NCBI RefSeq assembly: GCF_009870125.1
Contig: NC_046681.1
Location: 13,405,001-13,469,000, forward strand
DNA: 64,000 nucleotides
Source of the DNA: Drosophila pseudoobscura
Lineage: Eukaryota > Arthropoda > Insecta > Diptera > Drosophilidae
Direction of reading: 5' to 3'
Part shown: positions 11,531 to 19,804 of the stretch, one piece after another
How the letters are laid out: the number at the start of each line of letters is the position of its first letter
Numbering within the stretch: the stretch's first letter is position 1
Notes under the pieces: model-generated
What the model was told of the DNA's origin: nothing
Seen by the model: the letters and a program-made list of their open reading frames with translations, nothing else
The model's database searches: none
Position numbers and translations under genes: made by a program

Positions 11531-11742
11531 CGACTATCAATACACGCTTCCATCTCTAATCTGAAACATGTTTTGGATGGCTCTGGTGACTCGTTCTGTT
11601 CAGGTGATAATTTTGTTGCCTACGGAAACACCAAGAAATTTTGAAATGTTTTATTGTAATTGCTGCCATGGAAGATCCCCAAGTATTCACAGATAAAGCC
11701 TTTCAGAGTTCGACCAATGCTTTTAATTGATGGAAAAGTTCT

Positions 11743-13602
11743 TTAGTTTGGACAATAGCAATACATTTTGATGCTCGTCTCGTTGACACAGAAGGACTGA
11801 CTGCGATACTCATTCACTCGCGTGATGGGACCCGTCAGATGGAAGGTATCCGTGAGCCGTGCCGTGCCCTCGAAGAGTCCATCCCCTGGGATGGTGCTCA
11901 CCCGCAGCCGCAGCTCGTAGACGAAGGAACTCTCGCCGAGATCCACGAAATACGCAAGCATCACCTTGTAGAGCCGCAATTGTTGGCATTTCTGGTGGGG
12001 GCCGATAATTTGATTGATGGAAGCGATCAGGAAACGAGCAGTACGCAGCACAATGCCATCGTCGGTGGGGATTTCCGTGAGATCGGTGCAGGGGCAGTAG
12101 TGCGATGGTATGCCAGCCGAGTCGCAGTTCCGTTTCAGGGGCAGCGGCAGAAAGAGACTCACGCCACGCGGCACCTTCTTGGGGGGATAGCCACGCAGTA
12201 TATCTGTTCGATTCTCCACATGCTGGTTCTGTAGAAGATTCAGATCCATCACATCCTTGAGGGTAGCATGCAGATCGAAGGCTGTGACCAGGTTGTGGGC
12301 ATTCTGCTTGAAGTTGTCCATGGCAAAGGGATATTTGGCCTTTAACCAGTCGGGATATATGGCCACAAGAAAGGGCTGCGACTCCTCCCGCATGCCACTG
12401 TACGTCAGGCGATATTTTCCGGAACGCAGTCCATAGTCCGACATGAGGAGCACCAGAGTGTTGTCTAGGATGTCCATCTCCAGGAGACGCCTCAAACGCT
12501 TCACGTAGTCCACATCCAAGCGCCGGGCATAGTGATAGTAGTCCTTGACGCCTTGCGAGTGCCAAAAGAGCGAGAAAAACGGGGCAGTTTGCATGTAAAA
12601 CGATAGTTTATCGATGAAATCGTTCAAGACATCGAAAAACTGCCGCCCTCCCGAGCAGTGGATGAGCTCGCTTGCATCGATGCTGTAGCGCGTGTGCTTG
12701 TCCATTTCGAGCATCACGGGATGCAGATAAAAGTCCGTCGGTTGTTTCCGGAAACCCGCTCTTTCGTCCGTGAAAATGCCCTTGGCGGTGTCCTCTCCAT
12801 AGATCGTGGAATAGCCAGCATCCTTGAACTTCTCCCAAAGAAGGCCGCACTTATCGTACGTTGATTTATTCGCCGAAAGACATCGTTGTTCCAGCTCATC
12901 GCTGCGCAGGCCACTCAATAGGGGAACCACATTTTCATAGGCGTCCAGACCCACGCGACTGTACCCCAGGAAGAACGTGTGTGGCACATAGTCCAGGAAG
13001 CTTGTCAAATGTGGGAAATTCCGTTCGAAATGCATCTGAGACAACGAATCGATGCCCAAAATCATGACAGACAAACTTTCGGGTTTCTTTTCGAATGGCC
13101 GGGGTGTCTTTTCCTTTTCGAACGGCGGTGGAATAAAGAATATAACATCATTGTACTTGACGACATTCTCGTTATTCCGGCATTGAATGCGATACATTTG
13201 ATGGCCGCACTCCACTTGAATGGGCTCGTTTTCATCGCGACTCAGACTGAACTGCCTCTCCTGAAGGTATTTATTCGAGCGATCATCCTGGCGTTCCATT
13301 CGCCAGCATTTGCACTGCAAATCCTCCTCTATATTGCTGGCCTTCAGGTAGTTATTGTCATCCTCATACAGTGGAGAGATCAACTGCGGTCTGCTGCAGC
13401 CCATCACGTGTATGGGCTCCACAAATGGCACGGGCTTCTTTGGATGCGCCAGGACCCGGACTCGACAGCCAGGCGTATTGATGAGAAAGCGATTGAATAT
13501 GACTTCTGGTTCCTTGCCGAAAATATTCGCGAGATATTCCAGATTGAACAAGCACATAAAACAGACTGCTAAGAACACCCAAACGAGGCGACGAGGAAAC
13601 AT
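11743..13602 (-). CDS. DUF229 family protein, probable inactive alkaline-phosphatase-fold enzyme
   Basis: This is a single open frame of 619 residues. A hydrophobic segment at 6-25 suggests a type II membrane anchor. The family features are visible: NTPGC (42-46), VMILGIDSLSQMHF (179-192), YSRVGLDAYENVVPLLSG (214-231), YGEDTAKGIF (268-277), KQPTDFYLHP (286-295), CSGGRQFFDVL (316-326), FWHSQGVKD (346-354), NTLVLLMSDYGLRSG (381-395), FDLHATLKD (442-450), SLFLPLPLKRNCDSAGIPSHYCPC (482-505). Active relatives, as I recall the family, have a Thr or Ser nucleophile in a DNTFPN-like motif and a metal-binding His in MSDHG. Here those positions read LDAYEN and MSDYG, so catalysis looks lost although the fold is kept. 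Length is normal for the family. An AATAAA signal lies at 11654-11649, about 90 bases past the stop. The substrate is unknown. Confidence 0.85.
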   Translation of the reverse strand: MFPRRLVWVFLAVCFMCLFNLEYLANIFGKEPEVIFNRFLINTPGCRVRVLAHPKKPVPFVEPIHVMGCSRPQLISPLYEDDNNYLKASNIEEDLQCKCWRMERQDDRSNKYLQERQFSLSRDENEPIQVECGHQMYRIQCRNNENVVKYNDVIFFIPPPFEKEKTPRPFEKKPESLSVMILGIDSLSQMHFERNFPHLTSFLDYVPHTFFLGYSRVGLDAYENVVPLLSGLRSDELEQRCLSANKSTYDKCGLLWEKFKDAGYSTIYGEDTAKGIFTDERAGFRKQPTDFYLHPVMLEMDKHTRYSIDASELIHCSGGRQFFDVLNDFIDKLSFYMQTAPFFSLFWHSQGVKDYYHYARRLDVDYVKRLRRLLEMDILDNTLVLLMSDYGLRSGKYRLTYSGMREESQPFLVAIYPDWLKAKYPFAMDNFKQNAHNLVTAFDLHATLKDVMDLNLLQNQHVENRTDILRGYPPKKVPRGVSLFLPLPLKRNCDSAGIPSHYCPCTDLTEIPTDDGIVLRTARFLIASINQIIGPHQKCQQLRLYKVMLAYFVDLGESSFVYELRLRVSTIPGDGLFEGTARLTDTFHLTGPITRVNEYRSQSFCVNETSIKMYCYCPN

Positions 13603-16600
13603 TTTTTGTTGTCTGATTACTTTTTCACTTTTGACTGAGAACTGGATTTGTTTTTGGGTAGAAAATTGAAAGAAACATTTAAGATAATTGCAAAATCAAG
13701 GGCTACTACACTTGGTGAAATTTGGAACATTTTTAAAGAGAAAACTAGAAAATAATGGCCTACTAAACTACTAAGTTTTTATGTGAAAATTGTGAAAAAA
13801 CTAGAAAATTCCAGTATTCTATAGTCATAGGATTTTGGGAAATTTTGCATGCTGAAGAAATCTTTTTCTTAACGAAAAAACCTGCAAATATATTCCCAGG
13901 AAATTTGTGACGCTTGAGAGGCGGTACCTGTTCATCGAAAAAAACGTTTCTTCTAGTCTAAATCGTTGGAGTTCAGTAAAATTTGGGCATTGCGAGGCAT
14001 TCTATTATTTCCTATCAATTATTGCAATAATTTCGAATGCATTCTGCCATTGAATTAATAATTGGCAGAACAAAAGCTGCCCAAAAAAATTACATTTATC
14101 CCGAAAACCAATTAAAAATCCCCCAAAAATGATTAGAAAATAACAATAAATAAATTAAGTCAAACAATTGTTGATCCCACATTACGATAAAGGCAACGGC
14201 AAAAAAAAGAGGGGTGAGGGAAAAAAGCAAGCAAATAATTTAGCGGAAAAAATTCCCCGTTTTTTTTTATTCTAAATAAATAACGAGCGGGAGAATTACG
14301 GTAACGTTAGCACATGGGATTTTTAGGCGCCATGTAAATGCGTGTCCTGTTTGTCCATTTAAATTATAAAATCTAATCACCTTTGTTTAAAATTTAATGA
14401 ATGCAATAATTTTAGAGGATTTGCAGTCGGAAACCATCAACGATGCGGTATAGGGGAGGGGAGTCGGGGGTGGGAGGGGTTTGAATGTGTGTTGGATAAT
14501 TGGCGACAGCCGCCTAAAAGGGCATAAAAATTAAACAAAAACAAAACAAATAAAAACGGATTAAGCGCAGAGAGAAAAAAAACCAAAAAAAGATTATGAA
14601 AAAGCATAACAAAAGAATTTTTGAGTTTTATTTGTATTTATCGCTCGCGTATATGCAAATAAGCAACCAACAAATATTTGAATGGTTTCTCCCCCATTCC
14701 CCTCACCGCGCAAAATATTCGCATAAAAATCGAGCAATTTATTTAACAAATTATCCATTTTAGCGGCGCTATTTCGCTTTGTTTTGTCAAATGAGGTTAA
14801 TTTGTGTTTAACCTGACATGTGTGCAGGTCCTTTCCCCCACTCTGTGGGCCCTCTCGTCCTCCTTCCGCCCTTTTTGCGGTCTGCAGTGTGGGTAAACGC
14901 AGTTTGTGCTTTTGGTGCCCATTGCCAGTGTGGCCAAACGGCAGTTAGATGGCCGTCAACATGCCGCCATTTTACACAAATTGGTTGGCACAATGGAGTC
15001 TATAATGGAAAGGAGAGAGGGGCTTAGAGATCAATAAAATAGAAGGGTATCTGTGGATTGTAAAAATGGGCATTCCTGTCTTGCGAAAATATAGCGTTTG
15101 GTAATTTTTCGTACAGATGGAACCCTTTTATGTGTCCTAAAATGTGTGTCCTTATTACGTCTTTTATAAGGCATTCTTTTGAGAATCTAATCTTATTCAA
15201 AGGTCATTATATTGATGGAAAATAATGTACATTTTTTGTGGAATTTTTTATATATATTATCTTTATTTAAACTTCGAGAGTAACTTAGAGAATAATCTCT
15301 TAATCTTCGATTAATAATGGTAGGGCGATAATTTATATTATAATTATAATATAATATACCTATAGATTTCTATAAGCGACCCATATATCATTGTATCTTT
15401 GAATCTAAGCTTTGTTTGATTTTCAGAATAATTTCCTATATTTAACCTCCACAAAACAGACATAGTTTTAGTTGAAATTATAATATTTTCAATCATATCT
15501 TTCATAAACCTTCCCAAATACTTTGATTTGATTATTCAGAGTTTGTGCCACGTATTTTTATACCCGCTACTCAAAGAGTCTAGGTATATACTATAAGTAA
15601 ATCTCTATATTTGTATATTATTTAGAGAGAGATAGTGAAAATAAAAATACCAAAATAAAGAGAGAGCACAGGCGGCATATCGGCGCCGATAGAGCCTACA
15701 ACCAAATGACAGGACCTATATATACATATACATTGATTTCTACAGGTATATATACATTTATATACATTTATCCAATCCAAAATAATTGCATTGGACATGC
15801 CAATGGGCGCCCCAGAGAGTGTATGCCTGCCGCATGAGGACGGAGGTCGGAGGCCGTGAGGCCTGAGGCCTGAGGTTGAGAAGGCGCAGGTTTTGTTGTC
15901 TGGTGTGACGGTGCGTTGACGTTGTCATCAAAATAAAAATTAATTATGCATTCTATGCATTCGCGTGCATTTGAATTGCTTTTGTTGTGTGGGTTTTGTT
16001 TGCTGTGTTACTGTCATTTCCCGCACTTTTTCGAGTGCGTTTTTGTGCGTGCGGCACGGGATTAATGTGGCATTAAAGCACAGTGCAGCGTGTCCACCCC
16101 GCCCCGTATGCAGTACTTTTTAGCAATCCCCGATTGTGGGAATAACTGTGGGGCAAATAAATTACATATATAATAATTAAGCAACAGCCCCCCACACTAT
16201 TACGGCGGCGGGGGGGGCAGTGCAATTTTTGGGGGCACACACACACACTGTGGTGGCGCCACACTAAAATGCATTTGTGCATAGGAATTAATTACGCATA
16301 ATGACAATTTGATAAAATTGAAAAATTACATTTTATTTCAATTGATTTATTGTAATTAAAAATTCTATAAATGTGGCGCCCTGTTTTCTGCTCTGTTCTG
16401 TTCTGTTCTGTACAGAATACAATTTTATCAGTTATTTCCATTTGGCAGCATTGTTATTGGATGATTTGTAACCCCATTGATTAGTCATTGGACAAAAGTA
16501 TTCGCATAATTAGTCAAACGATATATTCATGGATATATTTATCCAATTTATTGGTTACAGAGAATCAACGACAAAGCAGGCAAATTTTAAACATCAACGA

Positions 16601-16614
16601 AAAAGTAATCAAAT
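13603..16614. other. Gene-free spacer
   Basis: No coding exon is recognised. Contents are A-rich single-copy sequence, a G-rich block (GGGGAGGGGAGTCGGGGG, about 14454-14471), a purine/pyrimidine-mixed block at 14800-15030, an AT-rich part at 15230-15400, a degraded mobile-element end near 15555, and a GC-rich GAGGCCTGAGGCCTGAGG repeat near 15858-15876. A phrase CATCGAAAAAAACGTTTC at 13933-13950 matches the unit core of the array at 26584-27420. Confidence 0.5.
15555..15775 (+). mobile_element. Decayed Helitron/INE-1-like element fragment
   Basis: The stretch starts TTTTTATACCCGCTACTC and continues with an AGAGT..AGGTATATACTA arm. This resembles the end hairpin of small non-autonomous Helitron-type elements common in Drosophila, recalled from family knowledge. 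The rest is weak: GAGAGAGATAG, TACCAAAATAAA and TATATACAT-rich sequence. The boundaries are guesses. Confidence 0.3.
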
Positions 16615-17361
16615 TTAATAGAAGAAAAACATGTGGGATATCTTCTCTTTAAGCCATTGAAAGAAGCCGTACTTTTTGGGTAGAACGACGTCCACAGGAG
16701 GCTCAACCTTGACCTCCTCCGGCTCCAACGACTGCTCCAGCTTCTGCTCCTCCTTCTGGTCCGTCTCTTCCTTCTTATTTGGGGTCTCCTTTTTCTGAAT
16801 GGTAGCCTCCATATCGATGAAAAACGAAGCCGGCAGGTCCGTTCGAGTCACAGCATCGGCCATAGGTGGGCCAGCATCAGTGGCGACAGTCACCTCGTCC
16901 ATCTGTTCTATGGCCCCCAGAAAGGCCTTCAAGGCCATGGGATTCTCGGGCTTTACGCTGACGCGGATCTCCCCGCCATAGCCAATCTTCTGGCCATCGT
17001 AGCTCAAGGCAATCTGACAGTCCACGGTGGTGTGGTACTTCAGATACATGACGTTCGTCTGGGTGAAACCTTTCAGATGGATCTTGCCGATGTCGTTGAA
17101 GAACCGATAGACCAGATAAGCCCGTTCGAAAGGGTAACCGCTGATGGCAATCCAGAATTTGTTGAGCTGCTCGCCGGAGTCATCTTTCTGGTCGGTGTCC
17201 TCCGTCTCTTGAACAGCAGCCTCCTCCTTTGGGGGTGCACCTTCTGGCTCCTTGAGGACCTCGCCCAAGACTGTCTCCAGCTGCTGGACCCTCTCCTTGT
17301 TCACTGGTGTCAAAAATTCATCAGTAGAAGGACTTTTAGGTTCCTCCGAAATGGGATTCAT
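16615..17361 (-). CDS. Nup35/Nup53-like nuclear pore protein paralog
   Basis: This is a single frame of 248 residues starting at ATG 17361-17359, the first ATG of an otherwise open frame. Residues 69-138 (FWIAISGYPFERAYLVYRFFNDIGKI...NVMYLKYHTTVDCQIALSYDGQKIG....IRVSVKP) align with the Nup35-type RRM (MPPN) domain, whose usual form is WVTVFGFP...F..YG.I......NWMHIRYQS...A..AL..DG.I......IGVKP. The C-terminus (228-246, PKKYGFFQWLKEKISHMFF) corresponds to the membrane-binding amphipathic helix that ends Nup35 proteins (PKK.....V...FGW). Nup35 sits in the inner ring of the pore and binds Nup155, Nup93 and Ndc1. The FG-type repeats of the parent are absent. Residues 1-65 and 186-226 are Glu/Lys-rich and low complexity. 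An AATAAA signal lies at 16552-16547. An intronless, diverged duplicate (retrocopy?) is the simplest reading. Confidence 0.8.
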   Translation of the reverse strand: MNPISEEPKSPSTDEFLTPVNKERVQQLETVLGEVLKEPEGAPPKEEAAVQETEDTDQKDDSGEQLNKFWIAISGYPFERAYLVYRFFNDIGKIHLKGFTQTNVMYLKYHTTVDCQIALSYDGQKIGYGGEIRVSVKPENPMALKAFLGAIEQMDEVTVATDAGPPMADAVTRTDLPASFFIDMEATIQKKETPNKKEETDQKEEQKLEQSLEPEEVKVEPPVDVVLPKKYGFFQWLKEKISHMFFFY

Positions 17362-19804
17362 TTTTTTAGTTTTTTTTTTTATTTTCGTTTTTTTGATTTG
17401 TAGAAATTTCAGTTGCTTATGCGCTGGCAGTACAATATCGTCTGGGGTTTTAGTGGGTTTTAGTTGGGAAATGAAATTTAGGTTTAAAGAAAAGGTATAC
17501 TGATGGGGGGGAAAATATTTAGAACAGACTTTCAAAAATAAAACGAAATTTCTCACCCAATTAGGAATTCTCTCACATCATGTAAAATAATTATTACTTA
17601 TGATTTTCCATTTACTTTGATAAATTCACACCAGAAAACAACCTGACAAAGAACGTATAAACGATCCCTGTAAATACCAGAAAAATCAGCAATTTTCCAT
17701 TTCCCATAGATAGATCACAGATCATTGGTTTTTATCAGGTCACGATATGATATAGATCTTTGATCTGGAAAGATTTCCACAATTCGCGGATGATTAACAC
17801 CCGATGGATATCCCGTTTTTAAGTAAAGGATGGAAGATCACAATCCATCAGTTCGCACCTGAGTTCAATAGGGGGGTTCAAAGGGCAGCCGCCGGCACTA
17901 CTGGCACTACTGGCACTACAACAAACAAATAAACAAATTAGAAACTCATTCGATTGTTAAAATTATGATGAGAACCAGCAAAGAGTACAGGTTCGTCTCC
18001 GTTTGAAGTCTCGCCACGGAAGCAGCCGCCTTTAATCTTCGATCGGCTTTATGGCCCCCACAATCGTTGCAACTGAAAGACACTTCCGTGTCGGCCTCCT
18101 TTGTGGCACGTTGTGGGTGGCAACACGCCCGGCAGCGGCGCCTCCAAGTCAAGTATTACTTGTATTTATATCATGGCTAATTTTTAATATTTTATTGAGA
18201 CTTCTGGGCCTTTGAACTTCCCTGCGATTGGTGTATCTTTTCTTTTGGGGTTTCTGGAACCTCTAAAATTTATGTACAATCCCAAATACCTTTCCACAGA
18301 CGCTGAAGCGATGCTCATAAATTGTTTAAAATTATGCGTAAATAAAGCAAAACCTCGTGTGTGTGTGTGTGTGTTCACCGCCGTTTGATGTTGTTGTTGT
18401 TGCAACGCTTTAGTGGTTCTTTTATTTGAGTGGAGGTGGGGTGTGTGCTGTGTGTGGAGCGTGTGGTGGGGTCTTCTTTGGTTTAACCTAAATCATATAT
18501 TGATATTTAGTATTTCCTCGGCAATCGAAGAGTTTTCGTACACAAATTTTAGGAAGAAATTCATCGTTTAACAGAAAATGGAAATATCTTTGCCTTTAGA
18601 AGAGCAATTATTGGTACCCAGTACATGGGAATTTCGAATATTTTCCTTTTATTTTCACTCCCATAAAATTATAAAATTCTACGTTTTATTTGGAATAATT
18701 AAATCAAGCACCTTCTACCATTCGAGACTCTTTTTGTTCACGCGGGGAAGAGTTGTTCCTGGTGCAGTGGAAGGGGGGGAGTGAAGGTTGGAGGTCGTAC
18801 GTCGTACGTCGGCGTCAGCGTCGGCGTCTCTCTGCCGCTAATTTGCCGGCAAAAGTTGCATGCATCGCGTGCTCCATTCTGCATTCGTGTGAGAGTGTGT
18901 GTGTGTGTGTGCTGCTTTGTTTGTGTTGGAGCGCGCGCGAGAGAGCGAGAGCGAACGTGAGAGAAAGACCATCACCAGAGAGAGAGCGAGAGCAGGCTGT
19001 TCGCTCTCGCTGTACTTCCCCTTTTGCAGAGACATCTGTTCCATTGCCAGTTTGTTCCACATATTGCCCCGTTATTTCCCCTTATACAGCGTCGCACGCT
19101 GATGCTCTCTCTGTGTGCGCTCGCTCTCTCTCTCTCTCGGTGGTGCTCTCTCTCTCGCCTCGCTTCGCTTCGTTTTAGTTTTGTTTCTTTCCCTTTCGCA
19201 CCAACATAGATAGTGCTGTCTCCCTTGTGCACCCAATCGTTGTTTCTTTTTGTTTTTTTATTTGTTTTATTTTACTTTTGCTTTGCTTTTGTGTTTGTGT
19301 GTGTGTGTGTGTGTGTTAATTGTTGTTGCAGCTTAAAGAGGGTCGGCAGAGGGTGTGCGTCCCATTGTCATATTTTATTCGGTTTTTATTTTTTACCCTT
19401 TACCTATTTTTCTCTTTCTTTTGGCATAATATCATTGATGGAGTGTCAGGTGGATTGTAGGCCTGTTATAAGGTCTATAGATCAAAGATATCATGGATCT
19501 CTGTTGAAGATTAGATCTAGAATAGATTTTTATATATTAATTTTTATAAAAAACTATCAGAAAAATGTCAAAAGTTTGACAAAACAACAGAAAATATGGA
19601 AATTAAATTAAATATTAATTAAAATAAATTAAAACAATCATGATGTGAGGAATCCACCCGCCGAGACCTTGGAGATTCCTGTCCGTTAACATTCCCGGAA
19701 ATCCTCACACGATTTAAAATCCATAATTCTGTATTTTATAATCATTTGGAATGACAGGTTCGGTAAAAATACGTTTCGACTCTTTTTACTAACAGAATTA
19801 CAAA
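17362..19804. other. Spacer between the Nup35-like gene and the 843-residue gene
   Basis: The spacer separates divergently transcribed neighbours and holds no supportable exon. It contains a GT run at 18358-18374, a GC-rich and GAGA-rich block at 18739-19320 (separate entry), and an AT-rich tail at 19530-19650. Both gene promoters should lie in it. Confidence 0.5.
18739..19320. promoter_or_regulatory. GAGA/CTCT- and CpG-rich block, candidate promoter region
   Basis: This compositional island begins with GTCGTACGTCGTACGTCGGC-type repeats, followed by a GT run (18894-18911), GCGCGCGCGAGAGAGCGAGA (about 18930), further GAGAGAGAGCGAGAGC, and, on the same strand, CTCTCTCT and CTCGCTCTC runs to 19155. 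A second GT run is at 19297-19315. GAGA-factor sites of this density are typical of paused Drosophila promoters and chromatin entry sites. No TATA box or clear start is identified, and the transcript it might serve is not visible. Confidence 0.35.

Noticed and set aside
11810-12565. 251-codon open frame within the DUF229 gene
   Set aside because: It is the same strand in a shifted frame of a gene with clear domain matches; composition is that of an overlapping shadow.
16200-16260. Tandem CA and G runs as a possible CRISPR-like or origin feature
   Set aside because: They are simple eukaryotic microsatellites; no repeat-spacer structure exists in the window.
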